Shown piece by piece: positions 1 through 7,167 of a stretch of DNA of 9,295 bases. A program made the translations under genes and the position numbers. The notes below the pieces were generated by a model, which saw only the letters and a list, made by a program, of their open reading frames with translations, was not told the DNA's origin and did no database searches. Origin of the DNA: CAZZCN01 sp964652975 (GTDB taxonomy: Bacteria; Bacillota; Clostridia; Saccharofermentanales; UBA5734); the NCBI GenBank assembly GCA_964652975.1, contig CAZZCN010000098.1:1-9295 (forward strand), in the 5' to 3' direction. The stretch's first letter is position 1. Every line of letters starts with the position of its first letter.

Positions 1-2345
1 CTGCCTGATGATATTTCTCTACCTATATTTCTTAGCTTTGCATAGGCTGTATAGAAATTGCCGGCCTTTACTAGATTTAAATTTGTAAGTTCTTGCCCTG
101 AGAGAGTATTTTTGAAAGTCTGCTCGTATATTGTTTTCCCTGCTATATCATAGTTGTAATCATTTGAAGTTGGTAATGGATCCCAGTTGTAGCACATGAG
201 TCCTCCGGGATTTGTTTCCAGTTTCAACAAGTCATATAGTCCGGTGAAATTACCTTCCATTTTAGCGCTGTTAGAGGCAAATCCTGAATTCCATGCCGAT
301 GATGGCACATGCCATATTTTCGCCGCGGTAGCAACAGTTCCTAGTCGGCCTTTGAAGTTTGCAAGAATTTCTCTATATTTTTTGCCTGGCACTCCTTGAG
401 TATCTACATCTCCGGCAAAATCATGATAATAGCTAAATCCCAAATCTGTTGTGTATTGGCAGTTATCTTCTGTTGCATAAGGAGTATATTGTAATGCTGT
501 TGGATTATAAACTGTTCTGTCTGCCTGAACAAGAGCAAACATAGTGAAAAATCTTTTGCCAAATGTATCACGATTAAATTGAGTTAGTGTCTTGTATTCA
601 CTATCACTAATGCCTCCCTGCATATAGGCGAAAGGTTCATCCGTGTAAAATCCTGCAAAAGTGTCATCAACGCCGGCATCTTTGATTTTTTGAACAAAAT
701 CTATCAATTTATTCTGCCAATCACTACAAAAACCATAGTCATTATAAGTATTACCCTCAACTGTATAAGTACCACCGGTTGGAACCCAAATTATAGAAAG
801 GACATCCACAAATGCATTGTCATTGCTTTTTTGAGCTTTTTTGAGTTGAGAAATACAGTCTGTAACAGAACTGCCACTTAAAATTACAGTATTGACAAAA
901 TCGCTTCCAAGCGCATTGTCATAATCCGGGTCGGAAGGTGACAAATTGTAAAAACCAAATCCTACATTGGTTGTTTTATGTGCTCCATCTGAAACTTTTC
1001 CAAAATATGGATAGCGATATACATTTACATTGTCAAACCAACCATTATGAGTAAGGTTGTATACATATAAACCTATTGACCCCTTGGTATTCCTTGATGT
1101 GTCTGTTTCTGTATATGTAATAACCAAAATATCGTCTACATAGCATTTTATTGAAGGTCCTGTAAATTCCATTTTGAACTGATGTACACCGAGATCGTTC
1201 GGATTGGAATTACTTAATACAGTATTACTTATTCGAGAAAGTAGCGTTCCTCCGGTATAACTTCCATACTGGTGAGTGTACGTGCCTTCCTTCGTTGCAT
1301 ACATCAAAACAAAATCATTTTCTATAGTTGAATAGAAAAACCTATATCCTGTCCCTGCGTTGTTTACGCGCCCTGCAATACCATGATTGCTGCCATTCCC
1401 CGCCCAAGGAGTAACGTTAATATCAGAGCTTACAACGTAATCACCCCAGTTATAAGCAGTCGTATCATTATAATAATAGAACATGCCATTGCTATTAAAT
1501 GACAGTCTACCACCGGTGATGGAAGCATCTGTAGTTCCATACGACTGATACCCCTTTAACCATTTGGCATTCAATGTTCCGGAAAAATCATCATTAAAAT
1601 CATCATAATGAACTATATTGGGTATTTGATATACTTTCACATTATCAAACCATCCATTGTGGGTAAGGTTAAATATGTAAAGTCCTATCGTTCCTGTTGT
1701 GTTTCTTGATATATCTGTTTCAGTATAGGAAATGATCAAAGTATTATCAACATAGCAGCTTATTAATGTGCCCTCAAAAACCATCTTAAACTTATGAACA
1801 CCCATATTGTTTGGATCGGCAATGCTCAGCAGCGTATTCTCTGTTCTAGAAAGAGATGTTCCACCACTCATCCACCAACGGTGACCATAGATACCATCCT
1901 TCGTTGAATACATCAAAATGAAATCATTTTCGATAGCTGAATAGAAGAACCTATATCCTGTTCCATCACTGTTTACACGCCCAGCAATACCATGATTGCT
2001 TCCATTTCCAGCCCATGGTGTTACATTGATATCTGATTCAACAATATAATTATCCCAATTGTAAGCCGCAGCATTAGCATATGAATAAAAGAACCCGTTG
2101 CTATTGAAGGATAATGCTCCATCGCTTATTGAAGCATCTTTAATTCCATTACTATTTTCGTAATTCTGATATTCTTTTTTCCAGTCGCTGTTTAAAGTAC
2201 CGCTAAAATCATCGGAAAATACATTTGTTTGATTACTTGCATCAGGCAAATTGTGTGCCCAGGTAGTGATTCCTAAAGCAGGAAGCAAGCTAATAATCAT
2301 GCTGATTGCCAAGAGAACCGAAATTGTTTTACTGAATCTTTTCAT
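1..2345 (-). CDS. Secreted modular protein: two LamG-like repeats plus DEPF-type putative glycosidase domain (3' end outside window)
   Basis: I read this frame by hand from the ATG at 2345 to position 1. It is open for 781 codons with no stop, so the C-terminus is outside the window. The start follows an AAGGAG site by 6 nt. Residues 1-30 form a Sec signal peptide (basic MKRFSK, hydrophobic core, probable cleavage after TWA). Two repeats with a ~207-residue period (about 45-241 and 252-445) begin with DDFSGTLN and end with HNGWFDNV; they resemble LamG/DUF1080-type concanavalin-like sandwiches and probably bind glycan. From about 455 to the edge lies a domain homologous to that of the next upstream gene, with FYTDEPF (D569, E570), GKRFF, KIWHVP and NPGGLMCYNW (about 712-721). 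A TIM-barrel glycosidase with E570 as acid/base is my inference. The edge falls near that domain's end; by analogy a BIG2/lectin tail may follow. The protein is probably extracellular. Confidence 0.88.
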   Translation of the reverse strand, partial: MKRFSKTISVLLAISMIISLLPALGITTWAHNLPDASNQTNVFSDDFSGTLNSDWKKEYQNYENSNGIKDASISDGALSFNSNGFFYSYANAAAYNWDNYIVESDINVTPWAGNGSNHGIAGRVNSDGTGYRFFYSAIENDFILMYSTKDGIYGHRWWMSGGTSLSRTENTLLSIADPNNMGVHKFKMVFEGTLISCYVDNTLIISYTETDISRNTTGTIGLYIFNLTHNGWFDNVKVYQIPNIVHYDDFNDDFSGTLNAKWLKGYQSYGTTDASITGGRLSFNSNGMFYYYNDTTAYNWGDYVVSSDINVTPWAGNGSNHGIAGRVNNAGTGYRFFYSTIENDFVLMYATKEGTYTHQYGSYTGGTLLSRISNTVLSNSNPNDLGVHQFKMEFTGPSIKCYVDDILVITYTETDTSRNTKGSIGLYVYNLTHNGWFDNVNVYRYPYFGKVSDGAHKTTNVGFGFYNLSPSDPDYDNALGSDFVNTVILSGSSVTDCISQLKKAQKSNDNAFVDVLSIIWVPTGGTYTVEGNTYNDYGFCSDWQNKLIDFVQKIKDAGVDDTFAGFYTDEPFAYMQGGISDSEYKTLTQFNRDTFGKRFFTMFALVQADRTVYNPTALQYTPYATEDNCQYTTDLGFSYYHDFAGDVDTQGVPGKKYREILANFKGRLGTVATAAKIWHVPSSAWNSGFASNSAKMEGNFTGLYDLLKLETNPGGLMCYNWDPLPTSNDYNYDIAGKTIYEQTFKNTLSGQELTNLNLVKAGNFYTAYAKLRNIGREISSG
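1011..1592 (-). repeat. LamG-like protein repeat 2 of the partial secreted protein
   Basis: Residues ~252-445. It repeats the first unit motif for motif: DDFSGTLN, VTPWAGNGSNHGIAGRVN, GTGYRFFYS, NDFVLMYATKEG, VHQFKMEFTG, CYVDD, HNGWFDNV. Anchor residues lie 207 residues after those of repeat 1. Its end leads straight into the DEPF-type domain. Confidence 0.75.
1623..2213 (-). repeat. LamG-like protein repeat 1 of the partial secreted protein
   Basis: Residues ~45-241. The unit starts DDFSGTLN and contains VTPWAGNGSNHGIAGRVN, GTGYRFFYS, NDFILMYSTKDG, VHKFKMVFEG, CYVDN and HNGWFDNV. The beta-rich pattern fits a concanavalin A-like (LamG/DUF1080) sandwich. It is strongly similar to the following unit, so the pair arose by internal duplication. 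Fold assignment is by pattern only. Confidence 0.75.
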
Positions 2346-2516
2346 AAAAAGCTCCTTTTCTTTTGCAACGTTAAATATGGAGAAATAATTTCATGATATT
2401 TGTGTTGCGCTTAATTTGGATAGAACTGGTAATTATAACTGCAATATTATCCTAAAACTAATTAGCAAGAAGTGCTATCGACATTATTTGCCTCCCTCCC
2501 AAGATAATTCTACATA
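2346..2516 (-). promoter_or_regulatory. Long 5' leader of the partial secreted protein, related to the leader at 6600-6767
   Basis: The predicted start near 2513 leaves a leader of about 168 nt. It shares with the other leader, in order: TATCTTGG, GCAAAT, TCTTGCT, CAATATTG, TTAAG.GCAACA, ATCATGAAAT and TTGCAAA, then the ribosome binding site. It can fold a small hairpin at 2463-2477 (TAGCA, loop CTTCT, TGCTA). It also contains an 8-codon ORF (MSIALLAN, 2484-2458) behind GGAGG with 6-nt spacing, which the other leader lacks. I see no intrinsic terminator or known riboswitch here. Confidence 0.45.
2352..2357 (-). promoter_or_regulatory. Ribosome binding site of the partial secreted protein
   Basis: The minus strand reads AAGGAG, 6 nt before the ATG at 2345. 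The site fixes the start, and a signal peptide begins directly at this Met. Confidence 0.85.
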
Positions 2517-2592
2517 ATAGTTATATCAATTATTTCGTCATAATGTGTGATATATTTAATAAATTAAAGAACTATTTGTGATATTTCCTAAT
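2517..2592 (-). promoter_or_regulatory. Promoter/operator block, copy 1 (upstream of the partial secreted protein)
   Basis: This 76-bp block matches 6768-6843 without gaps at 64 of 76 positions by hand alignment. It holds two TGTGATAT copies on the + strand (2546-2553 and 2577-2584; TATCACA-type on the transcribed strand) with starts 31 bp apart, about three helical turns. Downstream on the minus strand is TGATATAAC (2528-2520), an extended -10 element. The -35 region is weak (ACACAT at 17-bp spacing) and touches the proximal repeat, which fits an activator-dependent promoter. An alternative pairing is ATGACG/TATTAT with a 16-bp spacer. The block begins about 25 bp past the upstream gene's stop, so this gene probably has its own promoter. 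Confidence 0.65.
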
Positions 2593-2615
2593 AAGTTGTA
2601 ATTTAGCATGCTTAA

Positions 2616-5600
2616 TTACGGTAATAATGTAATATCCCAGCGAGTGGTGGTAGCAATCGTTGCTGTTGTGAGCGTCCCGCCTGACGCTCCTGTGCTCTTT
2701 ATATATGTCTTGTTGCCAAGCTTGCTATATATGCTTACGTATGTAACAGAGTCTGCAATGGTGAAATTCATATTATTGGCATTTACATAGGTGCTTTGAA
2801 TTATCTGCTTGCCTGTTGAATTTGTAGTGCTGTTTACCTTAAGTGCATATCCTGTAGCTCTGTTCACTATCTTGAAAGTATTGGCATCGGTAGTCTCTAT
2901 AATCTGCCACTGTTGACTGGTAGCGCCTGTATAAGTTACATTTTTTACAACTCCGTTAAGACCTGTCGTTGTTGAATCCATAGCCAATGTAGACACTGAG
3001 TCATATGTAATTTTATAATATCTTGCAGGATCATAACGAGTCACGGCAACTGTACACATTGCTGTTTTGGCTCCGTCAGAAGTTGTAGCCGTAATAACAG
3101 CTGTCCCTACACCAATGCCTGTTATTAATCCTGTTGTGCTGACTGTTGCCACCGCAGTATTGCTTGAGCTCCAAGCAACATTTTTATTGGTGGCATTAGC
3201 AGGTGTGATTGTCGCTGTTAATTGTTTCGTAACCTGTCTTCCAATCGATATGCTTGATTTATCCAAGGAGACCCCTGTGACATAGTGGTCAAATTGAGTC
3301 ATATATTTTTTGAACTCTCCACCGATAATTCTACGCCCCATGCTTTGAACCTCTGACTTAAGTGTACTCCAATAGGGGTTATTGGATGAATTCTGTAAAG
3401 TTCCATATCCCACAACAGAATCTCCTGCAACACCCCATGTGTAATTCATGATTCCACCGGGATTAACCTCCTGTTTTAAAAATTCATACATCCCACGGAG
3501 GTTTTCAATAGACTTTGCTTCAGTCCAATCACCAGAATAAATGTGGGTACACGGCACATACCAAATTTTAATATTGCCAAGGTTCGCTCCAAAATGAGTT
3601 TTTAAATCAGCATTTAAATGCTCATATAGGGTTTTGTCATTGTAAAAATCCGAGTAGTAATCATAGCCTGCATCTGTAAGATACATGCTGTTTGCTTCCG
3701 TAATTTCTTGTCTGTTTGTACCATCATCATATGTATCCTTATCGAATTCAGACACATGGAAAACAGAGAAAAACCGTTTACCAAAATTATCATGATTATA
3801 TTTCGTAACATCAATGTACGCCTGATTGGTTATAACACCACCAAATGGTTCATCTATATACCAGCCGGCTAAAGCATCATAAGCTCCTGAATCTATACAG
3901 GTTTGATTGATTTGATTGAAGATTGTCTGCCAATTTGAAAGCAATCCGTTCGGATCCCATAAATTATGAGGACTTACAAATACCTGGGCGTTATTTGCCT
4001 TAGCTGTAACCAAGGCATTCTGAATGGTTTGAGCACTTTCATTTCCCCCGATTACAATTGTGTTGAGATAATTCGAAGTAATAGCCTCTGTATACCCTGT
4101 GGAACTCGGCCACAAATGATAGAAACCAAATCCATAATCTGTTTTCTTACTTTCCCACACTCCCGAAAAAGCCTTGCCGCTCAGCAATTCATAGCAGTTA
4201 TCGTAGATGGAAATGTCATCAAGATAAATGACTCTCCCCGTCGCTAAACGCAATTCCATTTTTGATACTCTGCCAAGCACTTGGTCTTTATCAGTTGTAT
4301 TCCCTGTATATTTTTCATACCCATAGCTACTATAAGGAATAACTACCCAGCCTTCAAAGTTTGCCGGTATATCACCGGTTTCATTTGCTACAAAAGTGTT
4401 GTTTTTATCCACTAAATATCTCTTTTTAGTAGTATCATACGTATAAAATTCCGTGGTGTTGACTGTGATATCTTTGATAACCACAGGGATTGTCAGAGGT
4501 GATGTATCATTCTTTATCCAAAAAGCAATTCCTTTATTCGAATCAAATGTTGTGGTTAATGCTGTTGACTCGACACTTGCATTGGATGAGAAATTAGAAA
4601 GCTTATAGGTCTTATAATCATTTGAATAGCCTATCTCGCTGGATACTGTCGCATTTGAAATGCTGAAATGCGAGCTGCTTGTGCCATCCAAAAGCACTGA
4701 CATCAAATTATTATCACTTTTATCATTAAATCCCTTGATATGTGATTTGATAAAATTATACGCATCACTATACACTCCAAAATCATCAAAATAATATGGC
4801 CTGCCGTTTGCTGAGATGACCTCGCTGTCTGCCAAACTTATTTGATATAGATTCACATTATCCAGGTTTCTATTATTATCTGTTGCAGTCCATTCATACC
4901 AGCCATATTGAAAACTGCTGAACGGAACTATGACCCATCCTTCAAAATTTGCAGGTATATTGCCTGTCAAGGAGGGATTTAAACCTGTATTGACATCAAT
5001 CAAATATCTTTCTTTTGTTATGTCATATGTAAAATATTCAAGAGTATTTGCCGTTGCATCTCTTAATGTAATAGGAACATTTATGGCATAATCCAACCCT
5101 TTCATCCAGAAGGCAACACCTGCATAACCGCTTGTGGATTGTCCTACAGTATTTGTTTGAAATAAGCCCCATTGAGTGGGTGTTGATGTACCGAAAGTAG
5201 TCTTGTAGCAACTAAAGTCATTTGAATATCCAAATTGTCTAGTTACACTGGCATTATTATATGCAAAGTAGTTGGTATTCGTTCCATCAAAATTCACGGT
5301 CATATCACTGTTATCCGAGCTAGCAGTAAAATTATCGATATGACTGGTGATAAAGTTATATTCATCTCCATAAGTACCAAAATCATCAAAATAAAACGGT
5401 CTGCCGTTTGCTGAAATGACTTCGCTATCCGAAAATCCTATTTGCATTAAATTCAGGTTATCCAAATTCATATTATTATCGGTTGCGTTCCACTCATACC
5501 AACCATATTGGAAGCTGTCAAATGGAATGATCACCCAACCTTCAAAATTTGCAGGAATACTCCCCTTTAAAGAAGAATTTAACCCGGTTTTTACATCAAT

Positions 5601-6599
5601 TAAGTACCTTTCCTTTGAGGAGTTATAGGTAAAATACTCCAGGGTATTAGCAGTGGCATCTCTTAATGTAATTGGAACATTGACGACAAAATCTAAATTT
5701 TTAAACCAAAATGCAACGCCGTTTTTTCCTGTAAGGGTCTCCCCGATAACTGCCGTTTGAAATAGGCCCCACTGTGTTGGATTGTTTATGCCAAAGGTGA
5801 CAGCAAAACTTTTGAAATCCCACGAAGTACCAAGCTTGCTCTGAATTGAACAGTTGACATTAGCAAAACCAGCTGAATTTGTTCCATCAAAATTTAAATT
5901 CATGTTATTGTTATCATGCGGAAAGTTCGTAACGTGACTTCCCAAAAACGAATATTCATCAGAATAGTAGCCAATATCATCTAGATAAATACTGTGTCTA
6001 TATAAGTTTAAAACATCTGTAGCTGCAAAGTTAAACTGAAACATCTCGATGTTGTTGATAACTTGATTATTATCAGTATTATTCCATTCATACTTATCGT
6101 ATTTAAAGCTTGTTAAAGGAATTAGAATCCAGCCTTCAAAGTTACCAGGTATTTTCCCAAAAGAAGGGTCCTTATAACCATTAGCACTAATAAGATATTT
6201 AGGCTTTGTTTCATCATAGCTGAAATATTCCAAAGTGTTGGTTGTTCGATCACGTATGGTAACAGGAACACTTAAAGGAACACGGTCTGTTTTTAGCCAA
6301 AATACAATTCCTGTTATTCCTGAAATACTGTCAATCGAGGTCGGGGTTTCAAGGGAGCCCCAGTCAGTAATGTTTGTCATACCATAAGTAAACTTGTAGC
6401 ATTGTCCATCAGGCGAAATTCCACTGACAGTGGAGGACGAAGCATTATAAACCACTGTGAATGCCTGACTGCCATCATACTTTACAGTCATGTTTAAATT
6501 GTCTTCATTAAGAGCAGCAACGCCAACCAAGCAAGATAGAACTATTGTACTAATTATTGAGATTACCAAGAACAAGGATAGAAATCTAATTTTTTTCAT
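2616..6599 (-). CDS. Secreted modular protein: four beta-sandwich-like repeats, DEPF-type putative glycosidase domain, BIG2, ricin-type lectin
   Basis: Length is 1327 residues from the ATG at 6599, which has AAGGAGG 6 nt upstream and starts a clear signal peptide (MKKIRF, hydrophobic core, probable cleavage after A29). Domains in order: four repeats of 196-200 residues (about 31-226, 227-424, 425-624, 625-806), each with DGT/DGS near the start, NTLEYF/NTTEFY, NFEGW(V/I), and a closing DD(I/F)G/S; a putative TIM-barrel glycosidase domain (about 808-1104) with GWYIDEPFGG (D916, E917), GKRFF, KIWYVP and NPGGIMNYTW (from about 1046); a BIG2 Ig-like domain (about 1108-1188); and a ricin-type beta-trefoil lectin (about 1189-1327) with QQWQI. 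The DEP motif recalls GH123/DUF4091-type Asp-Glu pairs, but I cannot place it in a CAZy family. Probable role: extracellular binding and cleavage of a polysaccharide. No dockerin or cell-wall anchor motif is visible. Confidence 0.9.
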   Translation of the reverse strand: MKKIRFLSLFLVISIISTIVLSCLVGVAALNEDNLNMTVKYDGSQAFTVVYNASSSTVSGISPDGQCYKFTYGMTNITDWGSLETPTSIDSISGITGIVFWLKTDRVPLSVPVTIRDRTTNTLEYFSYDETKPKYLISANGYKDPSFGKIPGNFEGWILIPLTSFKYDKYEWNNTDNNQVINNIEMFQFNFAATDVLNLYRHSIYLDDIGYYSDEYSFLGSHVTNFPHDNNNMNLNFDGTNSAGFANVNCSIQSKLGTSWDFKSFAVTFGINNPTQWGLFQTAVIGETLTGKNGVAFWFKNLDFVVNVPITLRDATANTLEYFTYNSSKERYLIDVKTGLNSSLKGSIPANFEGWVIIPFDSFQYGWYEWNATDNNMNLDNLNLMQIGFSDSEVISANGRPFYFDDFGTYGDEYNFITSHIDNFTASSDNSDMTVNFDGTNTNYFAYNNASVTRQFGYSNDFSCYKTTFGTSTPTQWGLFQTNTVGQSTSGYAGVAFWMKGLDYAINVPITLRDATANTLEYFTYDITKERYLIDVNTGLNPSLTGNIPANFEGWVIVPFSSFQYGWYEWTATDNNRNLDNVNLYQISLADSEVISANGRPYYFDDFGVYSDAYNFIKSHIKGFNDKSDNNLMSVLLDGTSSSHFSISNATVSSEIGYSNDYKTYKLSNFSSNASVESTALTTTFDSNKGIAFWIKNDTSPLTIPVVIKDITVNTTEFYTYDTTKKRYLVDKNNTFVANETGDIPANFEGWVVIPYSSYGYEKYTGNTTDKDQVLGRVSKMELRLATGRVIYLDDISIYDNCYELLSGKAFSGVWESKKTDYGFGFYHLWPSSTGYTEAITSNYLNTIVIGGNESAQTIQNALVTAKANNAQVFVSPHNLWDPNGLLSNWQTIFNQINQTCIDSGAYDALAGWYIDEPFGGVITNQAYIDVTKYNHDNFGKRFFSVFHVSEFDKDTYDDGTNRQEITEANSMYLTDAGYDYYSDFYNDKTLYEHLNADLKTHFGANLGNIKIWYVPCTHIYSGDWTEAKSIENLRGMYEFLKQEVNPGGIMNYTWGVAGDSVVGYGTLQNSSNNPYWSTLKSEVQSMGRRIIGGEFKKYMTQFDHYVTGVSLDKSSISIGRQVTKQLTATITPANATNKNVAWSSSNTAVATVSTTGLITGIGVGTAVITATTSDGAKTAMCTVAVTRYDPARYYKITYDSVSTLAMDSTTTGLNGVVKNVTYTGATSQQWQIIETTDANTFKIVNRATGYALKVNSTTNSTGKQIIQSTYVNANNMNFTIADSVTYVSIYSKLGNKTYIKSTGASGGTLTTATIATTTRWDITLLP
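4182..4727 (-). repeat. Beta-sandwich-like protein repeat 4
   Basis: Residues ~625-806. Motifs: MSVLLDGTS, GIAFWIKND, VVIKDITVNTTEFYTYD, NFEGWVVIPYSSY, TDKDQVLG, IYLDDISIYDNCYELL. It is divergent from units 2 and 3 and lies directly before the DEPF-type domain. Confidence 0.7.
4728..5327 (-). repeat. Beta-sandwich-like protein repeat 3
   Basis: Residues ~425-624. Motifs: MTVNFDGTN, TQWGLFQT, VAFWMKG, TLRDATANTLEYFTY, RYLIDVNTGLN, NFEGWVIVPFSSFQYGWYEW, NGRPYYFDDFGVYSDAYNF. Together with repeat 2 it looks like the youngest internal duplication of the gene. Confidence 0.75.
5328..5921 (-). repeat. Beta-sandwich-like protein repeat 2
   Basis: Residues ~227-424. Motifs: MNLNFDGTN, TQWGLFQT, VAFWFKN, TLRDATANTLEYFTY, RYLIDVKTGLN, NFEGWVIIPFDSFQYGWYEW, NGRPFYFDDFGTYGDEYNF. 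It is strikingly close to repeat 3, including at DNA level around 5401-5440 versus 4801-4840. Confidence 0.75.
5922..6509 (-). repeat. Beta-sandwich-like protein repeat 1 of the 1327-residue protein
   Basis: Residues ~31-226. Motifs: MTVKYDGS, FWLKTDRVPL, TIRDRTTNTLEYFSYDE, NFEGWILIPLTSF, TDNNQVINN, IYLDDIGYYSDEY. The pattern fits a jelly-roll carbohydrate-binding module; the exact CBM family is not assigned. It is one of the more divergent of the four units. Confidence 0.7.
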
Positions 6600-6767
6600 A
6601 AAAAACCTCCTTCTCATTTGCAAAATAAAACAAAATGAAAATATTTCATGATGTTTTTGTTGCACTTAAATAAAACAGAAATGACAATATTGACCTCAAA
6701 GTTACCCAAAGCAAATAAGCAAGATACTTTCTTGAAACGATTTGCTTCTCCAAGATAGTGACATATG
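6600..6767 (-). promoter_or_regulatory. Long 5' leader of the 1327-residue protein, with a two-part hairpin
   Basis: The predicted start near 6764 gives a leader of about 165 nt, related to 2346-2516. It can fold a stem-loop at 6711-6745: outer GCAAAT/ATTTGC and inner CAAGA/TCTTG with a 5-nt loop. A 15-bp palindrome, ATGAAA-TAT-TTTCAT on the minus strand, lies at 6635-6649. No U-run follows either one, so they do not look like terminators; a role in mRNA stability or protein binding is a guess. Confidence 0.45.
6606..6612 (-). promoter_or_regulatory. Ribosome binding site deciding the start of the 1327-residue protein
   Basis: The minus strand reads AAGGAGG, a full Shine-Dalgarno match, 6 nt before the ATG at 6599. 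It argues against the longer in-frame start at 6665, whose extra 22 residues would overlap this site and precede the signal peptide. Confidence 0.9.
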
Positions 6768-6843
6768 ATAGTTATATCAATAATTTAGTCATAATGTGTG
6801 ATATTTGTAATATTTTAATATAGCATTTGTGATATTTTCTAAT
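6768..6843 (-). promoter_or_regulatory. Promoter/operator block, copy 2 (upstream of the 1327-residue protein)
   Basis: This is the partner of 2517-2592. TGTGATAT occurs on the + strand at 6797-6804 and 6828-6835, again 31 bp apart, with a weaker TGTAATAT at 6806-6813. The extended -10 TGATATAAC (minus strand 6779-6771) is identical to that of copy 1. The alternative -10 TATCAT/-35 ATGACT pairing is also conserved. The less conserved stretch between the two TGTGATAT copies supports these as the selected sites. Confidence 0.65.
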
Positions 6844-6969
6844 GAATTGACTGATATAGAGAAAATTACTATTTTTTTTCATCTGTTTATGGACATTTAA
6901 ATCTTACATTTCTATGCTGAAATGCTTTTCCAGTATTATATAACCCCTTTTTTTGCACAACTGGATTGC
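6844..6969. other. Non-coding stretch between the GH106-like remnant and the promoter block
   Basis: With the promoter and leader this completes a 370-bp stretch without an intact gene. A weak hairpin (CATTTC/GAAATG, 6907-6924) is present, but no U-run follows it in the minus direction. Reading through the TAG of the upstream remnant gives 21 more codons to a TAA at 6906-6904, possibly degraded coding sequence. I see no IS ends, tRNA or clear intrinsic terminator. Confidence 0.4.
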
Positions 6970-7161
6970 CTATTCCTCTGCCAATCCAATCCATGCTTGG
7001 GCATGCATAAAAAACCCGCCCATGGAAGACTTGTTCATAGCCTCTATTTGCTCGGTTAATTCTTCCCTTTGCAGCTTGTCATTCCAGCTCCAGAACGGGA
7101 TGCCTTTGTAATCTGTCTTATTGTTTTCTATATTTTTAAAGATATTTTCAGCCATATTCAT
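6970..7161 (-). pseudogene. GH106-like glycosidase, 5' remnant (63 codons)
   Basis: The product starts MNMAENIFKN and carries GIPFWSWNDKLQREELTEQI followed by MGGFFMH. This is the signature of the N-terminal start of GH106-type (alpha-L-rhamnosidase-like) proteins, which normally run to roughly 700-1100 residues. Here the frame ends at a TAG (6972-6970) soon after the FFMHA motif. Reading past it gives AIQLCKKRG, which vaguely recalls the next helix of the family, so decay by a stop plus deletions is possible. I chose the ATG at 7161 because TGAGG (7172-7168) sits 6 nt upstream; an in-frame GTG at 7173 and an ATG at 7155 are alternatives. The start is 8 nt from the GH36 stop, so the two were one operon. 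There is no signal peptide, so the full enzyme was probably cytoplasmic. The fragment is too short to be catalytic. Confidence 0.75.
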
Positions 7162-7167
7162 TTCAAT

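Noticed and set aside
2603..2615. TTAGCATGCTTAA palindrome just after the stop as a terminator
   Set aside because: It has no loop, is a short AT-rich stem and lacks a following U-run; at most a weak dyad.
3067..3285. Plus-strand ORFs, including 3067-3285, 3966-4247, 7069-7461 and those at 196-399 and 690-881
   Set aside because: They lie opposite well-supported minus-strand genes, lack recognisable domains or good ribosome binding sites, and look like antisense shadows.
4182..6509. Regular repeats as a possible CRISPR or tandem DNA array
   Set aside because: The units are about 590-600 bp, in frame, and conserved at protein level; they are protein domain repeats.
6528..6545. Lipoprotein signal (Cys23 after VLS) in the 1327-residue protein
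   Set aside because: Leu at -2 does not fit the usual lipobox; cleavage after A29 by ordinary signal peptidase fits better.
6600..6665. Start of the 1327-residue protein at 6665 (22 extra residues)
   Set aside because: The extension runs through the conserved leader and the AAGGAGG site, and the signal peptide begins at 6599.
6963..6987. GGATTG/CAATCC inverted repeat around the TAG of the GH106-like remnant as a terminator
   Set aside because: A six-pair stem with a 13-nt loop and no U-run; it lies within sequence explained by the remnant.
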